Positions 54,801 through 64,000 of a stretch of 64,000 nt of DNA are shown piece by piece; within the stretch, counting starts at the first letter, position 1, and each line of letters starts with the position of its first letter. Below the pieces are notes generated by a model. That model did no database searches and was not told the DNA's origin. It saw only the letters and a list, made by a program, of their open reading frames with translations. The stretch comes from Leishmania infantum JPCM5 (lineage: Eukaryota > Euglenozoa > Kinetoplastea > Trypanosomatida > Trypanosomatidae). A program made the translations under genes and the position numbers. The stretch lies in the NCBI RefSeq assembly GCF_000002875.2, contig NC_009395.2, positions 193,501 to 257,500 of the forward strand. The letters run 5' to 3'.

Positions 54801-57651
54801 AGAAAGCGGTGGCAGTGCGGAATCAGGCGTGTGCGTGGAATCGACCGCCGACGCAGAGGGCGTGCGGCAGTTTTCTTCTGACGCTGTCGACGCTTATTGT
54901 TTCAAGGCCGTGCAAGGCGGGGGTGGCATATCGGTCTCCTCGCTGCAGGCCCTCTTGGAGGGCACCGTTGAGCGTGACACATCACTGTGCAGGTATGTTT
55001 GCAGGTGGTTTGCGCCGCTGTCACCGCTGCCTGTCGCCACCATGGCGAGCCACGTGCAAGAATCGAAGAGGGATGCACGGGACGAAAAGCGCTCGCTGGT
55101 GACGTTGGCTGCGCACCTGTGGTTGGCGCTCGTGACGGTGCTCAGTCTTGGTGAGAGTGCAACGGCCCAGTACGTACGCGGCGTCCTGATGCCGCCAGCT
55201 AGTTTGCCAGTTACGCCTTGCTCTCCTTCTCTCACATCGGTCGCAGCTGTAGGGGCAGCGGCAGAGACAGAGGCGGTCGGCGTGCCCTCGTGGATGGCGA
55301 GGACGTCGCTGGCGCCGTTCACGATGCCAACACTGTTTCGAAGCACGCTGGAGGATCTATATCAGGAGGAGAGCGCAGCAACCGCCGCTGCTGTGGCCGT
55401 GGCCGGCAAAAACCACAACCCGCCATGCCGACCGTCTTCACTGCCGCTGTGCGCGCCGGGCTTTCTGCGAGATGAAGAGGACCCGGCGAGTAGGGCGACA
55501 ACCAGCTGCCGAGCGGCGCCCGCTTCTGTGGCAACAGCGACGCTAAAAGGGTGTGCGCCCGTGACCCTAGCGACCCAGGACACACTTGTGCTGAGCGCGG
55601 CAGTGGCGCTGCGGCACCCTCGCGTGATACTCCGGCAACTTCACTTTCTGTGGCAGCTGAGCGACTGCGAGAACCGAGACGGGCATGCGACTAAGGCCGA
55701 CGACGGCTCGCACCACTCAGCGACGCTCGGCTCCCCGTCACCTGCCTTGCTCGATACCGGAAGGACAGCAGCAAGCACCAGGAGAGCCGCCGGGGCAGCG
55801 GACCCCCGCGCTACTGCGAAGGGCACCAGCGACCCTACAGCGTTCTCTTTCAAGCAGGAGTTCGCCACTCGAGTTGCCAGTCTCGTGGAGTGCGTGCAGA
55901 TGGCCTCTCTGGCTGGGCTGCCGCCACCACTCGCCGCATCACTGATGCCGTCCAGACCATCGTCTAGCGCAGTGCCGGCGGAGGCTTCCGGTGGTGCGCT
56001 GAGCGGAGGTGCGTCTGCCTCTTCGATGCGGCAATGGTCGACAGGGCCAAGCACTTCGGCAGTACATGTGTCGGCTGCCGTCGCATCGTCACAGCAGCAG
56101 TGCGGCGCAGCAGCTCTGCCACCTCCTGTGCCTCCCCCAAACGCCGACTCCGCCAGAGCGGTCACCGCTCATGCGACATCGATTCGCCTGCGCCTGCAAC
56201 TCTCGTCCAAGACGTCGCCCTCCAGCGCCGTCACAGCTGGCGTAGGCGCATTCAAGGCTCCAACCACCGACGGTGTGAAGCGGTCGCGCGAGATGGACGA
56301 GGTGGATGTGGGCTGCACGGAGCCTGCTGTGCTGTCGAACTCGGAAAACGTTGCGACGAGGAGCTCGCGGCCGGCAAAGCTGCATCGCATGGACGGCGTC
56401 GCGACGCACGCTCTGCAACTCAAATCGGATAGCTGGGCACGAGCACCGCCGCCGCCGCCGCCGCCGCCACTGGAGGGCCTGGCGGAGTTGCACGTTCGCT
56501 GGGCAGACGAGGTATACGAAAAGGGCGGTTCCGTGAGGCTTTCGCTCACACCTTTGGCAGCCACTTCTTCGGGGGCGGCGAGCGACGCTGAGGCCGCGAC
56601 GTCGAGGTCAGCGCTTCTCCTCACTATGGTGGCTGACACCCTCTGGGATGTACTCCAGCACATACACGCACAGGCACTGGGAGTAGCCGTAGGCAGCGCT
56701 CATGTGCCTCGCGGCGATGACCCGATTCCAAACGATCCTTCAGCTGCGACATCTGCTTCGCCCTCATTCCTCCTCAGGGATGCCGAGGCGACGCCAGGAG
56801 GTGTACCTGTGCGTCGTACGCTGCTGCGGCTGCGGGTGAGCCCCGCCTACCGCGCCCTGCAGCGCCTGTGGCAGGCCATCAACCCCCCAACCGTCTCCGA
56901 GCGTAGCGTGGCTGTCTCCTCGGAAGCTGGTACCCTCCCCCCTACTGGTGGCGCCGCAGCGGGCCACCCACGGCTGGACGTGGTTCTCCCCGCCACTGCT
57001 TCTCAGCTGGCAACAGCGGTCGACCTGCGCGTCTACACTTCTCTGACAGCGTCGCTGCGTGGCGTTGTGTGCATTGTGCTCGGATACGCGGTGCATGGGT
57101 GCTTGCAGGCCGTCTGGCGCAACTGGTGTGCGCTGTGCAAAATGCACGAAGACTCCGCGACGACAGCGGGCTGCGCTACGGCGCCATCTGGTTCAGCGCA
57201 ACAGCCGTCGCGCACGCCTTTTCCACCTTCTCATGGGTCGTACGCGTGGCTCACGGGGCAGCTCCACGCACTTCTAGATGAGGTCCTTCAACCTCTTAAT
57301 CGTATTCTAAAGGTGTCTCTGTCGGAAGTGGACGACATCGAGCCTGTCGGCGACCGAGGCGCGCCCGACGTCGTGAGGTGCGACGGACACGTTCTGGCAG
57401 AACCACTTTCCTCATTGCTCAGACAGCCTGGCGCTACGCACGTGGAGGCACTCGCGACGGCAGCTTGGCTGACCTACAAGCCCCTTGGGCTCGTGCTTCT
57501 GCCGGGTCACATCCGCCGGCTTGACGCCGCCATGCCTCGCTGCCTGCGCGGCGACTGCGCAGCGATGAGTGGGGGCCTTCACCGCCTAGATGCGTATGAG
57601 GCGTGGGCGCAAGTGAAAGCGGCGCTTCAGCAAGCCGGCGTGCAGGCGTGA
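51823..57651 (+). CDS. Large hypothetical protein, Ala/Ser-rich
   Basis: 1942 residues, ATG 51823, TGA 57649. No family recognised. Composition is rich in Ala, Ser, Thr, Pro and Leu with long low-complexity linkers between more ordered islands. Ordered-looking islands include the region at about 110-270 (helical, LVLQLLALEALRREQRRG and MMEWAALALPAWLESSEEVR), about 720-770 (DHRVFAMLDELLWCAHPSAS), about 960-1130, and the C-terminal 350 residues (VRWADEVYEKGGSVRLSL, ALQRLWQAINPP, LHALLDEVLQPLNRILKVSL). A run of eight or more Pro from CCG repeats sits near residue 1545. The frame is real: 5.8 kb open with strong GC3 bias. Alternating helical islands and disordered linkers suggest a scaffold, but this is inference. 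Confidence 0.85.
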   Translation: MGDEQITEKQGRSSVIDGAAGPPPSPPQRQATGRETGNHIAHVFRALQQLQPLGSGLSASSSQPTNSSAFENGAAAWMCSHLDLLWESIASSATETPSAHVNAAAASMATHPRTRLVLQLLALEALRREQRRGVFPLSSPPRSSVSTTASLLEATSGAATSAAAVAAPAACRSLCSGPSCHRDTHFEVGGLPVVYHWLWQRAAALPSGLAVAESPYGDLSALMMEWAALALPAWLESSEEVRWRYERDEVLRLVHESTTAAAACGFANAEKGAREAEETAATVPGLVQQSDASAADTVAANSVRSLIRNQAVFMPRVKDVNDEGVSEPSLAAVPRPLSTSAAHGAASSPPRRVLQLVVAAAANLATAQQADLTIAKTTAVVPLPSPAAESEEALAKKTGREPTTVSGTVAAFRMTPPLQSQAGDTPAMSLANAAGSGDGDVVLKKRLAIQLPRTTGGIAVPREAATAATTIAAEPSCNTAVDDVVARVATRPLMLLSDEGFTDDDGEARGSMAEANDSAQDGSALASPAPEATENTAACMRSRLRRWRRIVPVVLDAPPGSEAAQDVCTVLEALGFAAAGEDDCADKTLTELAPSCCSAQAPGELLKGPKAPTSRRFSEGAARARMPLCPLGRLPPLLAAHAWLSNPSLRSSWLAHIIAVPSPECSLTAVVAGSEACLKDGGTALVSSRDAQATPLPVPASSPSSSAHCSGDAPPRPQLHAASPALSCIALADHRVFAMLDELLWCAHPSASAFLLSFEENLHRYLCYPLAGVCAAAPAAATATKSGFCKSLSHPEQGARIAGSHGTSAPRPLAVSAWKAYLELRYGKAHLRQPKHLHPPPLRTVTSTKAAISKSDTRQNAEPSATAAAAAAPLTAGGPHCTKKREAGGRTAEDEAATRPAMSSVAASAAVAARTPLLPFVAAAFAASSSATASTATYAAVMDVAAMVFLAELRRVGAIAMTEKARGAVQVLQACHAGRGAGPLRQSTQQRGGESGGSAESGVCVESTADAEGVRQFSSDAVDAYCFKAVQGGGGISVSSLQALLEGTVERDTSLCRYVCRWFAPLSPLPVATMASHVQESKRDARDEKRSLVTLAAHLWLALVTVLSLGESATAQYVRGVLMPPASLPVTPCSPSLTSVAAVGAAAETEAVGVPSWMARTSLAPFTMPTLFRSTLEDLYQEESAATAAAVAVAGKNHNPPCRPSSLPLCAPGFLRDEEDPASRATTSCRAAPASVATATLKGCAPVTLATQDTLVLSAAVALRHPRVILRQLHFLWQLSDCENRDGHATKADDGSHHSATLGSPSPALLDTGRTAASTRRAAGAADPRATAKGTSDPTAFSFKQEFATRVASLVECVQMASLAGLPPPLAASLMPSRPSSSAVPAEASGGALSGGASASSMRQWSTGPSTSAVHVSAAVASSQQQCGAAALPPPVPPPNADSARAVTAHATSIRLRLQLSSKTSPSSAVTAGVGAFKAPTTDGVKRSREMDEVDVGCTEPAVLSNSENVATRSSRPAKLHRMDGVATHALQLKSDSWARAPPPPPPPPLEGLAELHVRWADEVYEKGGSVRLSLTPLAATSSGAASDAEAATSRSALLLTMVADTLWDVLQHIHAQALGVAVGSAHVPRGDDPIPNDPSAATSASPSFLLRDAEATPGGVPVRRTLLRLRVSPAYRALQRLWQAINPPTVSERSVAVSSEAGTLPPTGGAAAGHPRLDVVLPATASQLATAVDLRVYTSLTASLRGVVCIVLGYAVHGCLQAVWRNWCALCKMHEDSATTAGCATAPSGSAQQPSRTPFPPSHGSYAWLTGQLHALLDEVLQPLNRILKVSLSEVDDIEPVGDRGAPDVVRCDGHVLAEPLSSLLRQPGATHVEALATAAWLTYKPLGLVLLPGHIRRLDAAMPRCLRGDCAAMSGGLHRLDAYEAWAQVKAALQQAGVQA

Positions 57652-58470
57652 GCTGCGCACCCTCCACCCCCAGTGCCAACGTTGTTTCTCCTGCTTTCGT
57701 TGGATACTCCTGCGGCGTTGAAGACGCATGCAGGCGGCAACAAGACGAAGAGAAAAGGTGAGCTGCTGCGGAGGAGACGCAGACAGACAGAGATGCACAC
57801 GCCCCAGTGCCCCGAATAGCGGCGGATGTAGCCGCGCACGTGACACGGACCTGTGGAGGAGTCGCGGAAAAGAAGTGTGGGGATGCAGCAGACGCGTAAG
57901 GAAAGGGGCCATGCCGTGAATGCTTTTTTTTTCGTTCCTTTGCCTTGGTTCAAAGCAGAATGAACGCGGTGTGTCTGTGTGTGTGCGCCCTCCTCCCCGG
58001 CACTCCCCCCTTCCCTGTCCTTTCTCCTTGACCCCGTGCCACTGAGCTCATGCACGGCCACTGGAATAGCAGCAGTTCCCACCAACAAGTGGGAGAGAAG
58101 GAAAACCAAAACGAAAAGCACCCACAACTCTAGCTGCCTCCTCGCAGTGTGTGTGTGTGCAACAGATGCTCTTGCCTGGTGCCGACACCGCTGACTTGTT
58201 TGCTCGGCGTTTTTCTTTTTGTGCTTTGCAACGATGCTTGCCGTCGCGGGTCTCGGTGCCGCTGGACAAGGTCCGCGCGTGCTGGTGTGGGAGGGTGAAG
58301 CCGCCAACGAAGATGGCTCTCTTGCCGATGTCTCGCCCTCTGTGCCCTGCCATCCTTCTCTCGCTTTCTCTCTTTTCCTTTGTTCTGCGCTTCCCGATTG
58401 TTCGTTACCCCTGCACCACAACGTCCACATCGGTATATATATATATATATATGTTTGCACAGGCGTCGAA

Positions 58471-58862
58471 GAAGGAGAGCGGGGCGGATAGCGGGCGTGT
58501 GCCGTGTGCCTGCTTTCGGCTCCCGCTCTTCTTCAAGTGTGGTGTTGGCGGCTGGTGCTCCTCATGTTATTCCTCTCCACTCTTCACAGCTACTGCACAT
58601 GGTGAAGACTCTGCAGCATCATCGCGGACGTGCGCTTAATGTCGAGAGGTCGAGAGAGAGCGTGAGGAAGGAGAGCGGGGCGGATAGCGGGCGTGTGCCG
58701 TGTGCCTGCTTTCGGCTCCCGCTCTTCTTCAAGTGTGGTGTTGGCGGCTGGTGCTCCTCATGTTATTCCTCTCCACTCTTCACAGCTACTGCACATGGTG
58801 AAGACTCTGCAGCATCATCGCGGACGTGCGCTTAATGTCGAGAGGTCGAGAGAGAGCGTGAG
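58471..58862 (+). repeat. Perfect 196-bp tandem duplication
   Basis: 58471-58666 is repeated without a change at 58667-58862. Each unit starts GAAGGAGAGCGGGGCGGATA and ends CGAGAGAGAGCGTGAG, and each contains a short pyrimidine stretch followed by ACAG. It lies in the 3' flank of the 1942-residue gene or the 5' flank of the MFS gene. Confidence 0.95.
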
Positions 58863-59607
58863 AGTTGTAGGAGTTTGTTGTCTTTGTATCCATGCCTGCT
58901 CTCTTACAACATATTTTTCTCGGCTTCAGCGGTCGTTGAGAGTGCCGACGCTTGCCTGAACGATGTGCGGGGGTACTCATGGCATGTATCGCTGTCTGGG
59001 TAGGTGTATGTGCCTACTCGGTTGTGGCCAGTGTAGGTGTCGCCCACTCGTCTCATCTGCTGATCTTTTTTTTTTGTTTCTTCGTTGTGCCCACGGACGT
59101 TGCGTTCCTCTTCGTCTTTACTCTCCCCCGGGCCCATTCCCTCGCTGCATCTCTCTCTCCCCTTGCATCGCGTGCTCCGCCCCCTTCCCCCAAAAGGAAA
59201 ACGCAAGGCACAGACAGACGGACAAAGACACGAAAGAGAGGGGACGGCGTGCGCGTGTGTCCGTCACTTGCTACAATGCCACATCGCTACCAAGTGGGGG
59301 CGAGCGCATCCGCGCGTGCGTATCTCTCCATCACTTTCTCTCTCACTTGCGTTTCGCCTCGTGACGGCAGCTGACATGTGCGAGCGCCTCTTCCCTTTTG
59401 CCTTTTTTGTCATGTTACTTCTTCTTCGAGCCCAACCCCCTTTTTTCCCACCTGCGCTAACTCACATAACACACCCACACACACGTAAAAGCCAAAACGC
59501 ACGCAAGACTCTATCTGCCCTCCCCACGGCGCCCACCCTCCTCCTAAGCTTTTTTTTTGTGTGCGAAACGATAAGGACAAACTATCTCGCGACTCCTCCG
59601 CTCGCGG

Positions 59608-59639
59608 CCCCTCCCCCCCTCCCCCCCTCCCCCCACCCC
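59608..59639 (-). other. Potential G-quadruplex (minus strand)
   Basis: Four C-blocks of four to seven separated by single T or A on the plus strand, so the minus strand has four G-runs with one-base loops. It lies 245 bases before the MFS start codon. Confidence 0.7.
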
Positions 59640-59883
59640 GCTCAGGCTCCTCTGCCCACAGCTTCCGTGACCAAGGCCATAGCGGACGATCACGGCGCCA
59701 GCACAGCGGACTGTCTCGTTATAACAACACATGGTATATATATATATATGTACATATAGAACAAGCAGCGCCTTTACGTGTGCGAGGCGAGCATACCCCT
59801 TTCTCTGCCTCACACGGCATCCCCGCCTCTGCTCCCCCTTCCATCTCTCCGCTTCGCACCGACACGATTGCCCACAGACGAAA

Positions 59884-61809
59884 ATGACTGATCATCCGGG
59901 TAAGGAGCTGCACCTGCAGGTGCTGGCGCGCGGCCCCCAGAGGCACATCAGCGATCTGCACCGCTTCGCGCTGCTTCTCGTCGGCTCTTTCGGCACTATC
60001 TGCGGCTCCTTCGGCTACGCCTTCACCCTGGTTTTGCCAAGGATGCAGGAGCGCTACAACCTCTCGCAGCGCGACTTGGCCTCCGTGACGACTGTCGGCC
60101 TCGTCTTCGGATTCTTCATGCTCCCCTTCGGCACTCTGTACGACTACCTTGGGCCGCTGCCGGTAGCGATCTTGTCCATGATTTCGTACCCACTCGGTGC
60201 CATCCTGACGGCGCTGTGCTTCGAGGGCGTGATCGAGGGTAACACGCTGCGGCTTTGCGTCTTCAATTCTTTCCAGAGCGTGGGCATGTCCTTGACGGAT
60301 ATTGTGTGCTGTATGACGGTGCTGTCGTACTTCCCATCGAACCGCGGCCCCGTGATTGCGCTGCTGAAGACGTTCCCCGGCCTCGGCTCTGCGATTGTTG
60401 GCTCCTTCTTCGCCGGATTCTTTAACGAGCAGGTCTCGCAGTACTTGTATTTCCTGGCTGTCTTCGCCTTTCTCACGAACACAACCTGCGCCCTCGTGAT
60501 GCGGCTGCCCCCCTACCACCTGACTGGGTACCAGGAAAGCCATCTGAGCGAGGAGGAGAAGGAGCGCCGCCTGGCGACAAAGACACAGTACCTGAAGCAG
60601 CTGCCGCCGATGTGGCGCTTCATCTTCGGCTTTGTTATACTCGTCATCTTCATCATCTACCTGCCGACGACGTCCGCGCTTGCGGCGTACTTGAACTTGG
60701 GCAGGCCTCACAAACTTGGGTTCGCGATTGGGACGACTGTGCTGACGGTGCTGTACATGCTGATTGCCGTTCCGCTGCCCTCATGCCTGACGCGGCAGTT
60801 CGCGCGCCGTAAGAGCGAGAACGTGAGCAACGACAACGTTACGTACGACCGCCGGACGAACGGTTGCCGCTCGTCGGACAATGAGCCGTTCCGCGCTGAT
60901 GCGGAAGTTTACGCAGAGAAGAGTACCGTGGCGATGGCCGAGGAGGCTGTCGAGAGCGATGCGCAGCAGGCAGCTCGCGTGCCCGTGGAGACGGATGTGG
61001 ACTACGTCGCACCGCAGTACCAGGGCACGTTCCTGCAGAACCTGTGCACACTGGAGCTGTGGGCTCTGTGGTGGACGCTGCTATGCGTCTTTGGCGCCGA
61101 GTTCGTGATCATCTACAACGCAACGTTCATCTTGGGTGCGCTGCAGGGCAGCATGCCTGCGCCGTCTCTTACTGCTCTGCTGACGGTACTGAATGGCGTG
61201 GGCAGCGCTGTGGGCCGGCTGCTGATGTCGTTCTTCGAGGTCTGGTCGCAGAAGCGCAAGGCTGAGGACCGCGTGCCGATCACGATTGCGCTGTTCTTCC
61301 CCACTTCCACCATCATCACTAGCATCGTGCTGTTCCTCGTGCTGCCTGCTGCAGCGCTCCCGCTGCCGTACGTGATTGCCGCGCTCGGTAACGGCTTCTG
61401 CGCCGCCTCTCAAATTTTGGTGGCCCGCACAATCTTCGCGAAAGACCCCGCGAAGCACTACCACTTCTGCTTCAGTGCTACCATGGCTGCTAGTGTGCTG
61501 CTGAACCGTTTCCTGTACGGCGAGTGGTACACAGCGCAGGCTGAGAAGCAGGGCAGCAAGCGCTGCTTCGGCAGGCACTGCGTAATGATGCCGCTGTTAG
61601 TGATGCTCAGCCTGGCCGCCAGCGCCTTCATCACGGACGTGATAGTGCATCTCCGCTACCGCTCGTTCAGCCGGCGTGTCCTGATGGAGCGGGCGCGTCT
61701 GCGCGGCGAGGTTGCCGACCCCGAGAAGGCGAGGCCTGCAGAGACTGAGGAGGTGGTGGATGATCTGGATGTGATCCGTGATTCCAAGGGCTGCCCCCGC
61801 GGCGTGTAG
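59884..61809 (+). CDS. Major facilitator superfamily transporter, nodulin-like type
   Basis: 641 residues from ATG 59884 (MTDHPGKELHLQ); 51 open codons upstream include TA-repeat-derived residues and are taken as 5' UTR. About twelve membrane segments lie in two halves, with the first at about 29-51 (ALLLVGSFGTICGSFGYAFT). The pattern GxxFGxxMLPFGTLYDYLGP (about 72-91) after the second segment and the SGNxG-like region of the fourth segment recall the nodulin-like MFS family. A hydrophilic loop of about 80-90 residues, rich in charged residues, separates the halves (roughly 300-380). The C-terminal tail of about 45 residues is Arg/Glu-rich and cytosolic. Substrate unknown; some relatives carry metabolites or iron-related compounds. 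Confidence 0.87.
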   Translation: MTDHPGKELHLQVLARGPQRHISDLHRFALLLVGSFGTICGSFGYAFTLVLPRMQERYNLSQRDLASVTTVGLVFGFFMLPFGTLYDYLGPLPVAILSMISYPLGAILTALCFEGVIEGNTLRLCVFNSFQSVGMSLTDIVCCMTVLSYFPSNRGPVIALLKTFPGLGSAIVGSFFAGFFNEQVSQYLYFLAVFAFLTNTTCALVMRLPPYHLTGYQESHLSEEEKERRLATKTQYLKQLPPMWRFIFGFVILVIFIIYLPTTSALAAYLNLGRPHKLGFAIGTTVLTVLYMLIAVPLPSCLTRQFARRKSENVSNDNVTYDRRTNGCRSSDNEPFRADAEVYAEKSTVAMAEEAVESDAQQAARVPVETDVDYVAPQYQGTFLQNLCTLELWALWWTLLCVFGAEFVIIYNATFILGALQGSMPAPSLTALLTVLNGVGSAVGRLLMSFFEVWSQKRKAEDRVPITIALFFPTSTIITSIVLFLVLPAAALPLPYVIAALGNGFCAASQILVARTIFAKDPAKHYHFCFSATMAASVLLNRFLYGEWYTAQAEKQGSKRCFGRHCVMMPLLVMLSLAASAFITDVIVHLRYRSFSRRVLMERARLRGEVADPEKARPAETEEVVDDLDVIRDSKGCPRGV

Positions 61810-62224
61810 AGGATAGGGGGCATTGAGGGGGCTTTGCAGGACACTTCGACGCAGGGGCCTGCACACACGCGTATGCGTACTCACAGGCGAGTGCTTCTCG
61901 CGCTCCAAGACGCTTGCCCAGCACACTTTCCCCTCTCCCTTTCCCCTTGTGCGTCCCTCAACTCTGCTGAGCGTCTGTTCATCGTGCATACGGCCGGCAA
62001 AGGCCCCCCTCGTCTTCTCTGTTTTACTGTTTTTTTTGTTGGTTTCTTCAGGTTCGTGTGCCTTTTTGCTCATGCCTGTGTGCCCCGTGGAGTTGCGCCT
62101 TGTCGTTGATACTTTTGTGTTCCCGCTTCTCCCTCTTTCTTTCGCTTGTTCACGCTCTGCTGCGTGCGTGTGCGTGTGCGTGTGTGTGCGTGGGTGATGG
62201 CGCTCCCTTCTTCCGTTTCTTGAC

Positions 62225-62313
62225 CAGTATGATTATCATATCTATATCTATGTATATCCACATACATAGATATACAGATATATATCCATATAGATATATG
62301 GATATATAGATAG
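62225..62313. repeat. TA-rich inverted repeats
   Basis: Several overlapping palindromic elements such as CTATGTATATCCACATACATAG (inverted arms CTATGTAT/ATACATAG) and ATATCCATATAGATATATGGATAT-like arms. They could fold into hairpins in the MFS 3' UTR. Confidence 0.75.
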
Positions 62314-63477
62314 TGGCATCCCTTGTTTTTTGTCCCGCACGACTGTTTCATGGCCTTTCCTCGCCTTTTTGGATTTGTCTGTGTTCTCCTTTCCATTCTG
62401 TTATTATTATTATTTTTTTTTTCGTTTTCTCGCCCTTGTATGTCTGTCTGTGCATGTGTGCGTGCGTGTGCCCCGCGTTTCTATGGTGGTGGTGCATGCA
62501 TGCTTTTCTTTGTTGTTGTGTTTTGGATGGCATGGTGACATCATCTGCACACGCACGCGAACAGCGATAGATGTGAGTAGATGAACGCTAGCTCGCTTGC
62601 TAGTATCGTCGCATAGGGCCGCCCGCCCTCGTTGCCGGTGAGGGCGCGCTCCGTTTTCTATGCTTTGCTGTTTTGCCTTGTGCTCTTTCCCTTTTGGTGC
62701 GCAGTCGTCGGCGCGTGTCTCTGACGCGATTCTTTCGGGAACATGAACGATGGAAGACGTGTAGAGGCGCACGCATACACATGTATGTATACATATTATG
62801 CGTGTATATCTATGTGTGTGCGTGCGCGCGAAAGGAAAACAGCAACCAGCATCACTCCATTACGTGAGAGTAGGAAGATACGACCCAGAAGATGCGTGAC
62901 GCTGCGTTGGCTCGATTACCATTATTTATTTTTTTCTCAGACATTCATGTTTGTTGTGCTAAAGCATATATATTTATTGCCTTTACAGGTGCTGTTTCCA
63001 TTTTGCCTCCACTACCGCTCAGCATCCCTCCCCGCACGAGCAAGTCTGCGCACGTGTGCCGGTATTCTTTTTCTTTTTCGTTCCACGATTTTCAGATGAA
63101 GGTGGCAGAGCTTTCCTCTCCTTGCCTTGCTGGAGCGCTTAGTACTAGTATTATGATTGTGCTCCTTCGCTTTTCTCTGCGTAGTGTTTCGCGTCGCGAC
63201 CTTTTTCTTGCTTTTAAGCTGTGCGTACGTTTTCGTGCTCTCTTTCCCTTTCTCTGGCGCGCATGCGCCGCTGATGTGGCCGCCTTTTTTTTCTATGTGT
63301 GATAATGGCGTGTGCGTGTGTGCGCACCCCGTAGGCGTGTGGCGTTGCCTGCTCTGTGGTGCCAGCGCGCAGGCGCACAGACTCGGATGCTCCTGCCCTG
63401 TTGAGTCTTTGCCTTATTTTCCTTTTTTTCAGCGCCTTTCTGTTGTTGCTCTTTCCTCCTCCTGCTCACGTGGGCCT

Positions 63478-63690
63478 TGACATACCTGCGTGACGCATGC
63501 GAAATCGACAAGGAAAACCCGCGTAAAGCACAGGCATACGTACGGCTTGCAATGTGGAACGCGGGCAAGTACATGCACTTTCCAAGGCATACTGCTACAG
63601 CACGTCGTACGCCCAGGAGGACATGCAGGCATACGATGACAAGCACAGAATTCGTCCACGAACTCTTTCCTTTGCGCAGTGCTCCACGCA
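63478..63690 (+). pseudogene. Possible broken coding remnant
   Basis: One frame reads TYLRDACEIDKENPRKAQAY and continues to NAGKYMH. Near 63580 the plausible reading shifts by one base to a frame containing KAYCYSTSYAQEDMQAYDDK. Both parts have coding-like composition unlike their surroundings, but the family is unknown and the segment is short. It could be a gene relic, a sequencing error in a small gene, or chance. Confidence 0.3.
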
Positions 63691-64000
63691 CACACCGCGT
63701 CCGCGCGCCACACTCGGTGCTGCACCCATGCAGGCAGCGACAAATTTTTTTTTCTTGTGTGTTTTGTTCGTCTTAAATTTTGTTCGTGTGCACTGTTGCG
63801 TTTTCCAATGCGCGTTTGCTCCGTTTCCACTTTTATTGTTGATTTTCCATTTGTAGTTTTGTGCACGGACTCGTGCTTGCGACGCTGCTTTCGGACATAA
63901 TGGACGCCGATGATCATGGAGACGTGACGCGGGGAGAAGGGCGCACGAGAGCTCTTTGAAGGCAGATCGAGGCGAGAAATCGGAACACCGATTCAGAATA

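Larger units (their letters stand above)
57652..59883. other. Spacer between the 1942-residue gene and the MFS gene
   Basis: 2.2 kb, no gene supported. Contains a perfect 196-bp tandem duplication (58471-58862), a TA run at 58434-58452, a C-rich quadruplex-forming block (59608-59639) and a TA run near 59733-59750. Confidence 0.6.
61810..64000. other. Noncoding right end of window
   Basis: 2.2 kb downstream of the MFS gene. T-rich blocks (62010-62050, 62400-62430, 63060-63080, 63280-63300), a hairpin-rich TA segment at 62225-62315, and a short coding-like stretch at about 63478-63690 that is broken by a frameshift. No intact gene. Confidence 0.6.

Overview
The window is nuclear DNA of a kinetoplastid, most probably Leishmania or a close relative. 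Six things point to this. All protein genes are intronless and long. Those on the left half share one strand and those on the right half share the other. Intergenic DNA is pyrimidine-rich on the coding strand, as expected for trans-splicing signals. A 5S rRNA gene is linked to tRNA genes. Dinucleotide runs are frequent. A ~487-bp interspersed repeat resembling the Leishmania SIDER2 retroposons occurs twice. The species cannot be fixed from the sequence alone.

Layout. Positions 1-16.4 kb form a leftward gene array. Read in transcription order (right to left) it holds a CGM1-like mRNA-cap guanylyltransferase/N7-methyltransferase (13239-16421), a TPR protein (11043-12266), a small probable mitochondrial membrane protein (10033-10431), a divergent protein kinase (5374-7110) and an APC-family polyamine/amino-acid transporter (28-1743). 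Positions 16.4-23.3 kb are a divergent strand-switch region, where Pol II transcription is expected to start in both directions. It contains a compact Pol III cluster: 5S rRNA and tRNA-Leu(AAG) on the minus strand, tRNA-Ala(CGC) and tRNA-Gly(CCC) on the plus strand, each with a T-run terminator. It also holds one SIDER2-like repeat and a GC-rich, noncoding-looking island at 19.7-21.8 kb.

Positions 23.3-64 kb form a rightward array. The genes are the methylcrotonoyl-CoA carboxylase beta subunit (23343-25409), a zinc-knuckle/RG-rich probable RNA-binding protein (26377-28173), a large Ser/Gln/Ala-rich protein with a conserved-looking C-terminal block (37093-40479), a truncated copy of leucyl aminopeptidase (44720-45594), the intact M17 leucyl aminopeptidase (47972-49579), a 1942-residue protein of unknown function (51823-57651) and a major-facilitator transporter (59884-61809). 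Gene density is low: 8.9 kb and 4.2 kb of pyrimidine-rich noncoding sequence flank the Ser/Gln-rich gene.

How the genes fit together. Neighbours in trypanosomatid arrays are co-transcribed but usually not functionally linked, and nothing here argues for a pathway cluster. Control is expected after transcription, through trans-splicing, UTR elements such as SIDER2, and RNA-binding proteins. The most unusual items are the cap-enzyme-like protein whose guanylyltransferase motifs are altered and which carries four CxxC pairs before its methyltransferase domain; the sequence-identical 840-bp truncated aminopeptidase copy; a perfect 196-bp tandem duplication; and the very long pyrimidine-biased stretch at 28.2-37.1 kb. 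I found no CRISPR array, no intact transposon and no clearly new defence or mobile system.
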